64,000 bases of DNA from Paragyromitra xinjiangensis (taxonomy: Eukaryota > Ascomycota > Pezizomycetes > Pezizales > Discinaceae): positions 682,001-746,000 of the forward strand of contig JBCAMK010000012.1 of the NCBI GenBank assembly GCA_038503065.1. The letters run 5' to 3'. The notes beneath the pieces are model-generated. The model saw only the letters and a program-made list of their open reading frames with translations, did no database searches and was not told the DNA's origin. The number at the start of each line of letters is the position of its first letter. Positions within the stretch are counted from its first letter, which is position 1. A program made the position numbers and the translations under genes. Shown in pieces: positions 47,976-60,007 of this stretch.

Positions 47976-50900
47976 ATGGGAGGGACGTTTTGTGGCGACC
48001 CAGAAGGTTGGTACCTGCAGCTTCGTTTCGCGTCTTGCATCATTTCGCGTCTGGTTCGCGACATCCACTGACTTGTAGTCGCGTAGGATGGGGCCCTTTA
48101 TCTATGGCCGGCTTCACGCCTTGTTTTATTGACTCCACTGTCGACGTAGTCAGTCTATCGGTGATCATTCTTGGACCTTTTCAGATATATTGGTTGCTTC
48201 GAAAAAAGGCATGGCCTGTAGCAAAAGATTGGAGTTACTGGTCAAAGTTGGTGAGTTAAAATAATAAAAAAACATCTCGGGGTTTCGGGTGCAGTCGGGC
48301 TTATAGCAGTTGAATCTACCCAGTCTCTGGTTACAATCACAATTGTCGCATCGGCTTTGCTAGCCTCATTGCACATCGGATACTCCTCCTCGTGGACTTA
48401 CGACATACGTTTCTGGACTCCCATTCTCACTTGCATCGGCCTCGGTGTAGTGCTTGTTATTCACCACTATGAACATGATCGATCTCGGGTTCCAAATGGT
48501 GTTCTTCTTTTCTATTGGCTTTTTTTTATGGCTGTTCATGGCATAGAACTGCATTCGTCGGTAGTTCATGACAAGGCTTACCATCTTCCGCGGCTCATTA
48601 CTTTGGCTATCATCGAGGCAGCGGGGATTGCCGTGTTTTTCTTGGAACTACTAGTTCCCAAGAAGCAGAGCGTATACAAGGCAATTGGTGGAGAGGAAGT
48701 AGAAAATGAATGTCCTATGGAGACGGCAAATATTTTTTCCAGGCTGACATTCGGATGGATGACACCGATAATGAAAGAAGGGTACAACAAATTTTTGACG
48801 GAAGAGGACCTCTGGAGTCTCCGGAAGAGTGATACGACCCACACTACAAGTGATAAATTTAACGCGGCGTGGGAGACACAGCTTCGGAGCAAGAACCCCA
48901 GCATCTGGATTGCACTATTCCGTGCTTTCGGGGGAGCTTATTTTCGAGGGGCACTCTTCAAGATTGTTCATGATATTTTTGCGTTTGTGCAGCCGCAGTT
49001 GCTCAGGTTACTGATCTCTTTCGTCGCCTCGTATAATCTCGGCGATCACCCACAGCCAATTGTACGGGGAGTTACCATAGCAGTGGCAATGTTTGCAACG
49101 AGTATAATCCAGACTATGGTTTTGCATCAATATTTCCAGGACGCGTTCGAAACAGGAATGAGGATCAAGAGTAGTCTAACGGCGGCCATCTATAAAAAGA
49201 GCATGCGATTGTCGAATGAAGGACGGGCTTTGAAGTCAACAGGAGATATTGTTAATTTACAGGCGGTAGATACTCAACGGCTTCAAGGTAAGATTCATCC
49301 TTCTATTGTTTCAATTTTGTATTAACCCCGAACCACAGATATTACTCAGTATGGGCAGCAGCTATGGAGTGCACCATTTCAAATTACCCTTTGCATGATT
49401 TCTCTCTATCAATTACTGGGGACCAGCATGTTCGCAGGAATTGGCGCGATGCTTATCATGATCCCGGTTAATGGCATTATTGCTCGTTTCATGAAGAAAC
49501 TCCAGAAGACTCAAATGAGGAACAAAGACTCTCGTACTCGATTAATGACGGAAATACTGGCCAATATGAAAAGTATCAAGCTCTATGGATGGGGGTCTCC
49601 CTTCAAAGCAAAATTAGATCATGTTAGGAATGATCAAGAATTATATACCCTCAAGAAAATCGGCGTTGCTCAAGCGTTTGCAAGCTTTACTTGGTCTAGC
49701 ACACCTTTTTTAGTTTCTTGTACGTATTGCACGTACTTGCCTCGATTAACTTAAGGCTTACATTTATAGGCTCAACTTTCGCTGTCTTTGTTTTCACACA
49801 AGACAGGCCATTAACTACAGATATTGTCTTCCCCGCTTTGACTTTGTTCAACCTTCTTACGTTCCCCCTTTCCGTCCTTCCCATGGTCATTACAGCTGTG
49901 GTTGAAGCCAGTGTCGCTGTAGGCCGCATTACATCATTTTTAACTGCGGAAGAACTTCAGCCTGATGCCGTTGTTCGTCAGGCACCGGTCACCAATCCTG
50001 GAGAGGAGTCGCTCAGAATTACCGATGGAACATTTACTTGGAACAGAGCAGAAGTTGGCAAGGAAGCGTTGAAAAATATCAACTTCATGGCTGCAAAAAG
50101 TGAATTACATTGTATTGTTGGCAAGGTTGGTGCCGGGAAATCAAGTTTTTTGCAAGCACTTCTGGGAGATCTGTGGAAAGCGAATGGAGAAGTGGTTTTA
50201 AAGGGGTCTACCGCCTATGTGGCTCAACAGTCATGGGTAATGAATGCTTCTGTGAGAGAGAATATTGTGTTTGGGCATCGTTTCGATCCGGACTTTTACC
50301 AGAAAACTGTGAGGGCTTGTGCATTATTGGAGGATTTTGATGCTCTGCCTGATGGCGATGAAACACAAGTTGGCGAAAAAGGGATTTCATTGTCCGGAGG
50401 CCAGAAAGCTAGGTTAACGCTTGCTCGCGCAGTCTATGCTCGGGCCGATATTTACCTCCTTGATGACCCTCTTTCCGCTGTTGATCAACATGTTGGAAGA
50501 CATCTGATCGACAACGTTCTTGGTCAGAATGGGCTATTGGCCGGAAAGACTAGGATTTTAGCAACGAACTCGATTCCTGTGCTGAGAGAGGCGAATTACA
50601 TCCATCTGCTTACAAAGGGCGAGATTGTTGAACATGGTGATTATGATTCCGTAATGGCCAACAAAGGCGGCATTTATAACATCATCCGTCATATGAAGGA
50701 CTCCCGCGATCAGGAAACAGATGATAAAGACAGCGATTCCTCAACTATCGTCGGGACTGGCCTCGGAACATCGCAAGAAGTATCGAGCGAAGAGGACGAG
50801 GTCCCTGAACTCGAGAGCATAAGATCCGGCGCAAACCCAAAGAATAGGCGGGTATCGCTTAGGAGAGCATCTGCGGCTAGCTTCAAAAAAGATCGGCGCA

Positions 50901-53338
50901 AGATGGTGGATATGGAAGATGGTACGGCCAAACGGACAGCTCAAGGCAAGGAATTTTCGGAGCAAGGGAAGGTCAAATGGGATGTCTATGGCGAATATGC
51001 TAAGGCCAGCAATTTGTTTGCCGTGGCAATCTATTTGATTCTTCTTCTCGGCGCCCAAGTTGCGCAGGTTGGTGGAAATGTTTGGCTTAAGCAATGGGCC
51101 GAATTGAATAGCAAGAAGCAAGAAAACACTCAAGTGGACAAATACATCAGCATATACTTTGCTTTTGGTATTGGGGCCGCTGCTCTTGTGGTCCTTCAAA
51201 CACTGATTCTGTGGGTTTTCTGTGCCGTTGAGGTTAGTATATTCATGACAGGTGTTTGTCAGTTCTTGTTACTTATTCGTTAATGGGAATCTAGGCCGCA
51301 AGAAAGATGCACGATAAGATGGCTGTTGCTATCTTCCGTAGCCCAATGCAGTTCTTCGAGACGACGCCTGCCGGCCGTATTTTGAATCGATTCTCCAGTG
51401 ATGTATGTATAGATTCGCGAATTTTTTGCTGAGGCATTAGATGCTAACATATGTCGCGCGTTAGATCTACAGAATTGACGAGGTTCAAATCCCGACTGCT
51501 TGAATCCTTTTTGCTTGAATTTCGCTTATGCCGTCTGTGTCTTATAGGTGCTTTGCCGCTGTTTTGATATGCTTTTTCGGAACAGCGCAAAGTCGATTGC
51601 AACCGTTGCGATAATTTCAATAGCGACCCCTCCATTTATCGCTCTTGTTATACCGCTTGGATGTCTCTATCTATATATCCAGCGGTATTATTTGCGCACG
51701 TCAAGAGAGTTGAAGCGACTGGATAGTGTGTCGAGAAGTCCAATCTACGCTCACTTCCAGGAATCCCTGGGAGGCATTTCTACTATTCGAGCTTATCAGC
51801 AACAGTCCAGATTTATAGATGAAAACGAGTGGAGAGTCGATGCGAACCTACGGGCGTATTTCCCGTCCATTAGTGCAAACAGGTGTGTTTCTATTTTTCT
51901 TGGCAAAACATTAGAAAATACTCATAATAAATATCTCGCTTATAGGTGGTTGGCCGTTCGCCTTGAGTTTATTGGATCAATAATCATTCTTGGGGCTGCC
52001 GGCTTCGCCATCATTGCGGTCGCAAGTGGAAGCGACCTTTCGGCGGGAATGGTTGGACTTACCTTATCCTACGCCCTGCAGGTGAGTTTTGAACTTCTCC
52101 ATTATTTCTTTGAATCCAGTCTTGCTGTAATGTGACTTATCATTTCTGATATCCAGACCACTCAATCACTCAATTGGATCGTCCGTCAAACCGTCGAGGT
52201 CGAAACAAACATTGTCTCCGTTGAGAGGGTCCTCGAATATGCAGCCCTCCCAAGCGAAGCAGCTGAGGTTATCCCGAGCCAGCGGCCAAGCACGAGTTGG
52301 CCTGCTCATGGTGCCGTTTCTTTCCAGAACTACTCAGCCAGGTATCGCCCTGGCCTGGATTTGATTTTGAAAGATATCAATCTGGACATCAAACCGCGTG
52401 AAAAGATTGGTATCGTCGGTAGGACTGGTGCGGGGAAAAGTTCATTGACTCTTGCGTTGTTTCGAATCATTGAACCAGCTGGCGGCAACATTAGTATTGA
52501 TTCGGTCAATACTTCAACCATTGGCCTCCGAGACTTACGCCAACGATTGGCTATCATACCGCAGGACGCATCGTTATTTGAAGGAACTGTAAGGGACAAC
52601 TTGGATCCCAGTCATGTACATGATGATACAGAGCTGTGGACAGTTTTGGAACTTTCGAATCTCAAAGAAAAGGTATCCTCAATGGACGGTAAACTTGATG
52701 CGCAAGTACACGAGGGCGGATCTAATCTCTCCGTTGGCGAACGCGCTCTCGTCAATCTTGCGCGTGCACTTTTGACGCCCTCCAACATCTTGGTGATGGA
52801 TGAGGCGACGGGTAGTATAGATGCAAGTACCCCGTCATGCTTTTTTGCTCCGCGGAAAATTCCGCCGCTCATCTTAAATCTATCAACTAACCGGATATAT
52901 ACCATAAATAGGTCGAAACGGATAATATGTTACAACGAACCATCAGTGAGTATTTCCAAAAATGTGCTTCGTGGTTCCACTCGCTGATATAATTCGACAA
53001 TAGGGGATAGATTTCGCGATAGGACCATTTTAACAATCGCCCACCGCCTTGGTGAGTTATTATTTTTATTACCGCACTTATGTTGGGTTAGGACTAACTG
53101 AAATTCCCATGAATAGATACCATCATTGACAGGTAAAAAGGATTCTCCTTCCACTTCCCTATATGAGGAACGATTATAGTACTGATATCGTATGGTTTTT
53201 AGTGACCGAATCATTGTGCTCCAAGCTGGCCGTGTAGTTGAATTCAACACACCGGCAGCGTTGCTAGAAAACAAGGAATCGCAATTTTACTCTTTAGTAA
53301 AAGAAGCAGGCTTGTTAGAAGGATCATCGACTCGATAA
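47976..53338 (+). CDS. ABCC/MRP-type ABC transporter, Ycf1-like
   Basis: Fourteen exons sum to 4500 nt, 1499 residues: 47976-48006, 48087-48250, 48324-49287, 49339-49719, 49770-51232, 51295-51402, 51465-51482, 51548-51882, 51946-52081, 52157-52822, 52912-52945, 53004-53051, 53117-53132, 53203-53338. Exon 1 gives [12 protein letters not shown], the family N-terminus. Order: TMD0, TMD1, NBD1 (Walker [10 protein letters not shown] 631-639, [25 protein letters not shown]), linker with RRVSLRRAS (873-881, kinase-type sites as in Ycf1), TMD2, NBD2 (GRTGAGKSS from 1288, LSVGERALV from 1391, [10 protein letters not shown] ending 1422). It ends [17 protein letters not shown]. Family role: vacuolar export of glutathione conjugates and metal complexes. 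Exons of 16 and 18 nt and a GC-AG intron make it easy to mis-predict. Confidence 0.93.
52823..52911 (+). other. GC-AG intron in the ABC transporter NBD2
   Basis: No GT donor gives an open frame here. The GCAAGT at 52823 is the standard GC-AG donor; with branch-like CTAAC near 52886 and acceptor ATAG, splicing gives [15 protein letters not shown], matching the ABCC pattern D-VETD. Intron length is 89 bp. Using GTACCC four bases downstream leads to a stop within four codons. Confidence 0.8.
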
Positions 53339-54249
53339 AACAACAAATGGATAGTTGATCAGAGCTATTGCTACTTTTTATTGGTTTTCTTCGGCCTATT
53401 TATGACTTTTCTACTACATCATAACACTTTATGATGGATTTTATACAGACATTCAACATCTACGGCTATTGTTTTGCTCCGGTTGTGGGTGTCTCTTACA
53501 TGTCTGGTATTAAGATTTGTGTATTATATATCCTTTTCTTGAGCGAGGGGTTTAAATTGGTGATGGTAGGTATGTTTGATACTGGTTTGGTAGACGAAAT
53601 CCTCGTGACAGAATGAGAGGCAAAGTTCAAACAGAAGCGTGCAATGTGCTGCGTAGAGTATCGAGCGCAGTTTCTCAGGGTAGGGGGAGGTAGTTCGGAG
53701 GTTTTAGTGCGGTAAGAAATTGAGGTTGTAGAGGGTTGCTCGTTCTCTTTTCTGTTTTCTGTTTTGACTGCAGGCCTTTTTCCTTTGATATTGACTTTTA
53801 TGTACCGTAAGCGTATGCTGGGAGAAAAGAAGAGCCAGCTGCCTTGGCGGATATACACCTTCCTTTATTTCTTACTAGCGATAGTCTTACTTATTTTTTA
53901 CTACAGTGGGTGGGACATCGATAATACACTTGGGAGTTGTACCTCCCTAATGATCAGCTGCCAGGATCTTAGATCACATTTAGATAGCATGGGCCACTAA
54001 ACAGCGCAATTAACATTTGGTCGTCTGCGATCCCCAATACGTAAACGGGACCTGTCTGGAGTGACGCTCAATCACTTTGGGCAACGATTTCAAACAATTA
54101 ATAAGAACCTGACCACCAAGCAAAAAGTTATAAAGTTCTGGGGCTTCTCCCTAGGGAACCCGATACAGTTTCAATTGTTCCTTCAGGGTCAGGTATGGCA
54201 TGTGGATAGCCGAGCCTCCGAGCCGGCAATCTTCTTCGGGAGACACACG

Positions 54250-54273
54250 TCGGAAGCGTCATCGGAAGCGTCA
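54250..54273 (+). repeat. Tandem 12-mer duplication
   Basis: TCGGAAGCGTCA occurs twice head to tail with no gap. Confidence 0.85.
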
Positions 54274-55247
54274 CTCGCGGGAGAAGCCTTGTGTGGTGAA
54301 GCTCGTGCAAAGGCCACGCGCTAGCGATCAGATAAGGAACCAACCTTTCTGTTTGGTGTTAGCTGCTTTAGATATTGAGTGGCCAGCCGCAACGTTTGTC
54401 ATTCTCACGGATACAGTTTCCAACAGAACCTGACCAAACCTCCAGGCTCATTCCCATCCCCGCCCACCATAGGGAGATAGGCACAACATACCAAAGACTT
54501 TTATCACTGCAGACGTATAATAGCACTTATCCTGCGAGCTTGGGCCATAATCAACAATGAGCTCACCTCTCATCTATGAGTCTATTACGCTCAATATTAA
54601 CTGCCGTAACGCTATCACTTACGTCACCACCTTTCTCGATGGCCTCATATCAAAACACTCTGAAGTTTTACCAAGTTTCCCTGATGGAAGGGATCTAGGT
54701 GAGCTGGCGGAGTCCCTCTGGAGAAGCTAGCAGCCTTTCGGAACTTTTCGGCGAACTACTTCATCAGACCCGGCTAAACGTTTTTGATGAATTTCTACCA
54801 CGTAAAGCCGATACTATTTCGATTCGCATTAAGTGTCATCAGTCTATATGTAAATTTATCAAAAAGCACTGGTCATATGCGGGAAGTAAAAGCAATTACC
54901 TAAGGGCCTTTAATAGAAATCCGACTGAACATGTTAGGCATCCGAAAAGAGGCTCTATACTACATGTAATTTAGCAAACCCAGGAAAATTCGCCTGTGCC
55001 GCGCAAGCCTTCTGAGCCAAGATGCCTAGAAGGAGTACAGATGTTAGACTCCGGACTTGCCGGTTACATGTAGCAATGATATTGACAGCCACCTTTGCCC
55101 ACTTTTGCCCACTTGTGTTTAGCCGGCTGGTTCGTCAAACCTCCAGGATTCAGAAAATTCCAGGAGTCCATTATGTTTCCAGAGGGAAACCCCACAGCTC
55201 TAAAACGACAAAGCGATACCACGAACGAACCTTAAAAGACAAAGGTT

Positions 55248-55283
55248 TTTTTCTTTTTCTTTTTCTTTTTCTTTTTCTTTTTC
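55248..55283 (+). repeat. (TTTTTC)6 microsatellite
   Basis: Six perfect TTTTTC units in intergenic sequence, preceded by extra T. On the minus strand it encodes a spurious Lys-Glu repeat. Confidence 0.95.
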
Positions 55284-55607
55284 TGATTCTGTATAACCCC
55301 TAAATGCCAGTTCCAGGTAATACCGTGGGAAGGCTATAACGCGTGTAGATGAACAGATATTGTGAGCTGACTTGCTTTGCATACCATCGATTAGGATTAA
55401 TTGTCACAGTTGGTCGGTCTCATTTAGTAATACAGCGAGCTGTTCGAGCCTAGCTGTGAGTTACTAAAGCCGTCACAAGCCTAGCAAGACCTCTCGCTGC
55501 ATGTCCTCCTAGTGATTGGGTTTAGACCGTTATAGGGCTTCGTGGGAATTTAGATGGGATTCAGTAGTGTCCACGGGAAGAAGGGTATGATATCTGACAA
55601 CTACGAG

Positions 55608-56140
55608 CTACAGTCTCTCAGTCGACGTCACCGAACTGCATCTACAAATCCATAATTGTAGTCCCTGAACTAGCTTCAAGCAGCGAGAGTCCATATTTGA
55701 CACAGATGACGATGGGGGATACAAACCGTGACTTGAATAGCTGTTGGTCAACTGCTGTAATTGTGTATCTGGCGGCGAGCGCGAATGAGGAGGACATATC
55801 TCATGGCTGAACTCAAGACCTGTGTCACGAATGACAACAAACCGGGGCTGTAAACGAAACGGACAGCGGGTTGAAGCGAAAGCTTGTTTTTCATCGTAGA
55901 ATTTTTCGATCTTTTGATCGATCTTTTCGATCTGGTGTTGAATGTTCGATCGTTGATTTCCCATGTCAGTGCTCTTGGCGTCGCCAAGCAATGTTATCCG
56001 CTCAGGACCTGAAAGCTTAAATATTGTCCAACTCCTCCACCACATCCTTCATCACCTCTGCCGTTTCGTGAGGATGCACAGCTGAACTTCAGTCATCGAT
56101 AACCTGCTCAATTTTTCGAGTCATTGCCGTCATTCTCTAC
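55608..56140 (-). pseudogene. Possible decayed coiled-coil ORF
   Basis: On the minus strand a frame starting near 56130 reads MTRKIEQVIDD, stop, then in the same frame HPHETAEVMKDVVEELDNI, stop; after a frame change ERITLLGDAKSTDMGNQRSN and IQHQIEKIDQKIEKFYDEKQ follow. The pieces are helical, charged and coiled-coil-like, unlike the chance frames nearby. No intron with usual ends joins them. I do not recognise the family; it may equally be an artefact of the local GATCGA-rich sequence. Confidence 0.2.
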
Positions 56141-57033
56141 ACCTAAATTCCGAGAAACATTGCCCCAGTGATTGGATAAGCTAATTTTCTTGTTCGTCGC
56201 TACATATTAACCGTCATCAGTCCGATTTCAATTCCAACACCTACCCCTCACGCGGTAGGTGAACCGTTTCGAGCGCTTTTTTCAAGGGATTATCGGTAAT
56301 ACCAGTGCTCCCCCCCCCACCGTGCGCGGCAAAGAAAAAAAGAAAGCGGTCTCGTGATAGGGGGCTCGGCTTCGAGATGTATTTCGTCAAGCATTGAATT
56401 TTCGTGTGCATTATCCACAGCTAACGCGTAGTCCATTTTTGGCAGCATCCCAGAGGACTTATGGAGATAACCCCCCAATCCCGGGAAAAATAGACCCGCT
56501 TTTCGAACGTCGAGTCTTCCGAACGTCGCATCGATTATGCTCCGGCAAAATGAAGATAATCACCGCAGCTTCATGGCGCTGAACGGGCGGGAAGAACTGG
56601 TTATACTCTTTTTTTTCCTGGCGGTCTAGACACGTCTTGTTCTCAGCAAAGCAAAGAAAAATATTTCCAAAAAGCCCGCCTTCTCGTGGAAGACGGCGAC
56701 AATCCACTCTGGGGCAAACCCATGTGTGTGTATGGGTTGTGTCTCTCCTTTTGTATTGTGTGGTGTGTCTGCTGTTTCCCCACAATCAGTAACGGTTGTT
56801 GCAAACAGCAGTGTTGGAGCTGATAACTGAGACAATTCCAGAGCCACCTCGGTTAACTTTGCCCCCATTCGAGGTCTACTGCTCTCCAATTCTCCCTCAG
56901 TTCGCCAACATTGTTGCTGGAAGTTTCGATGTTTCCATCTCGACGGGATATATTGTGGAATGGCCCAGGTCGCTGCTTCCCACGACGGGGCGAGGTGGAT
57001 TTGTTCCGAAGAAGTCCCTATCCGTGGAATGAC

Positions 57034-57043
57034 ATCACGTGAT
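57034..57043. promoter_or_regulatory. ATCACGTGAT palindromic E-box
   Basis: A 10-bp perfect palindrome matching the Cbf1 consensus on both strands. It is far (about 3 kb) from the next start codon, so a target gene is unclear. Confidence 0.3.
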
Positions 57044-60007
57044 TAGTATCCCTCATTTTTTCCACCCCGCATTTATGGCGAACGGACCGGCACACGGTAC
57101 ACATCCAGGATTCAAACACGCCTTGGCCACGCATACCCCTTCTTTCCGCTCAGTTTCCGCCTTTCGGTTCTTACGTTGTCAAGAAGACTTCGTGTTTATA
57201 TCCTACGTCACCACGAAGGCGAAGATGAAGCAGTCCACCCTGCATGGGTGCACTTATACGTCATGATTTCTTTCTGATACAACGTGTACCAGGGTTTACC
57301 ATGCATTTTTTAAGCTTTTTTACCCACCAAACAGAATTCACAGGTCGAGTGATCATTTGTGACTGCCTTGAACTGGTGCATTAAGTGAACAGCAACCGGA
57401 AAAGCTGTCTTATGTGATACTAAGTTGGCTTGTTGTTCCTGCAACAACGAACCCAGGCAAACAAGCAAACATCCGAACTAAGGTACGAGTACATTCTTAT
57501 GTACGAGCGAGCGAACGAATTGAAGACAGATAAGCTGTCTTTGTTAACCATTTCCTTGAAGGTTAGCTTTGATAGGATATTCTTGTTTGGGCCAGAAACC
57601 AAATTATCCTTGCCTTTGGACTTTTTTCTTTTTCTCCCTGAGGCGTTTTTCTTAATGCACGGACCGAGCACGTCAAGGAAAAGAAAGCACAACACAGGAA
57701 GGAGTGCAAGCCTTCGGTAAAGACCATGCCGCTTCGTTGGCCGGTTTATCATTGCCAAAATATAGTTAGTTCTACCAGTTTTCTCGCTTCGAAGTTGAAA
57801 CATAATTCCAAAGTTCGCATGCACCTCGTGGATCTCTTTCCTCCATTCTTTTTTTCTTTTTCTTTTCCTTCTTTCTTTCTACAGTCTGCTCTTGGAGATC
57901 ATTCTAGATGAGGCCGCATAAAGTAGCACGGGTACCTAGGTACCTTCCTTTCCCACGGTGCCCTAGGTGGTCCTTGGTGCACAGCCGACTGGACAGGTCA
58001 CAGAAGATAAGGGGAGGATGAGGGGAGGTTGCGCAGGATAATTGCGCACAAAAGCCAGGCTCAGCGATGAGGAGTTGCTGTGATTGGACAGCCAGAAGAG
58101 CAGGGACACTTTAGCTAGTCGACATGTGAGACGCGAGAGGCGAGGGCAACGCGTTTTTTATTCATGTCCATCTTGTAGGCTGGACCAACCAGACATGCCT
58201 GCTAGTCTTGTGACTTGATCCCTGTTCCATGCATCCCCAAATGTCATGCCGGTTCCGCCGAGATTAATCTCTGCCCCACTGGCCGGCCATTGGCTTGCGA
58301 AAAGGGCAGCTAACCGTGTCGGTTTGTTGCTCAGCGCCGTCCAGTGCCCGCCAGAGTGCGTGAGGGCGGTTTGTGGGCGAGCCGTGGGATTCTATTTGCA
58401 GCGTGTGTGCAAATCCAGTCTCAGTCAGCCACAGAGATGTCAACCCTCCGGACCCCCCTTTTTCGGACGCTCCCGTCTCCAGCCAGAGCCGTATTTTGTT
58501 TTTGCGCATGTATGTACTCCGCAGATGCTCTCCGAGTGTTGTTTGATGAGAGGGCCAGGCAGGCAAGAGGAGGCTCACGGCACAGCGTCGCTGCCCACAT
58601 AGGCAACGCGAAAGTCGCTGGAGGAGGCAGCACCCGCTGCACAGTGCATTGCTTGCTCTGGCGGAACAACCCATCACCGCGCTCACCATCCACACCCACG
58701 CACCCACGCAGTGCTCGCCTGCATGAGACCGAGAGAGGCGCGAAATGTGATATCAAAGGCGAAGAGCTGAAAATCCGATACGCTCGGACCCCCTCTTTGT
58801 GCTCCAGCCCGCCTTCCTTGCTCGTTGTGCGACAGGCTCCACTCGCCCCCGGCCCAAAATTTCAACATGGTGTACTTCCCTCGCAATCGCTCACATCTCG
58901 ACCCTCTGCTATATATGCCCCGCAGGTTCGTTCTTTTCGCTATCACATATCACTTCTGCTCACAAAACCTTTTTTCCTACCTGCTTGCAAGTCGAGTGCT
59001 GCTTGCTCGCGTTCTCGACAAGCCTTCCTTTCCCTCGCCCGCGGACGCTGTGTGTTCCTTACTAGAGGGTGATCCAACGCGAACGATTTCTTAGTCTAAA
59101 CCTGCGCACAGTGACCTTTCCTTCGCCCTTTCGTTACCCTTGTTGCTGGTACTCTTTTTGCCTTAACCTGCCCAGCACAGCCAACCAGTCAATCCAATCC
59201 TGCTTGCACCTACCTATCCTGCAACCAGGGAGAAGCTACTCCACCCCCCCCCACCACCCCCAGTTTCTCACGCATCATACCTCAGTTTCCCCCCCCCCGT
59301 ATCTCTAATTTAATTTCTCAAATCTCAACGTTTCGCGGATCGCAGATCGTCGATCGTCGATCCTGTACCTACAGTCGAAGAGCATACCATACGCCTGGCA
59401 ACCCTCGTGAACTGTAGGTTTTCACGATTCGCTCAGCGTGCGAACTTTTGGGAGGGGATCCCACGATCGAGATCGCTGCCGTCGGCATTCCCGTCAGCTT
59501 TTAGATCGAAATCCCTGCTCCGCTGAGGTGTTCCGATTCGATTTGACAGGGCATTTTGTACTCTTGTTCGACAGCGGCATTCCAGAAGCAGGGGATCTAA
59601 TAACGCTGTTTCATTTCATATTTTTTTTGTTGGGACCATTTTTTCACTTTGCCCGCTCATCTCATCCCGAGTCCCAAGCCCGGGTCAATTGAGATCCGAT
59701 CGTGTCAGATCCAGGGAATAAGTGAGTTGCCCACTGCGCATCAGGAACCGGCCGATTTAGTTGCAGCTTCGATCGCGTACGTCGTGTAGGGAGTTGATAG
59801 TGTGCGTTGGTGCGGGAGCTAAGCAAGGAAGTTGGGTTGAGGTTGGAAGAAGCTTTTTTTTTTCTTGGAGGGGCTGGCTCGAAAGCTTGTTTGTGCCTCC
59901 AATAGCGGATTAGGCTGCGGGCTGAGATAGAGGTTGTTTGGTGTTTGGTGGATACTGGAATCAGCGATCATCGCAAATAGCAAGCCAGCTCCTGCAGCGC
60001 ATCTGGA

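Larger units (their letters stand above)
53339..60007. other. Large gene-poor interval (ABC transporter to YDR124W-like gene)
   Basis: About 6.7 kb. It includes a duplicated 12-mer TCGGAAGCGTCA (54250-54273), a TTTTTC microsatellite, a possibly decayed coiled-coil frame at 55.6-56.2 kb, an ATCACGTGAT site at 57034 and, from about 58.2 kb, GC-rich then pyrimidine-rich sequence that is probably the leader of the next gene (a donor-like GTGAGT at 59723 and acceptor CTGCAG at 59999 allow a 5' UTR intron). No intact gene recognised. Confidence 0.4.

Noticed and set aside
47891..48103. Long N-terminal frame of the ABC transporter starting at TTG 47891
   Set aside because: It has no ATG, and a small exon at 47976-48006 in another frame splices to give the family N-terminus [12 protein letters not shown].
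58064..58071. Second PAC-like GCGATGAG
   Set aside because: Not near the start of any recognised ribosome-biogenesis gene; probably chance.
58264..59072. Overlapping long frames on both strands (up to 242 residues)
   Set aside because: GC-rich leader sequence with open frames on both strands at once, no motif and no splice-consistent partner.
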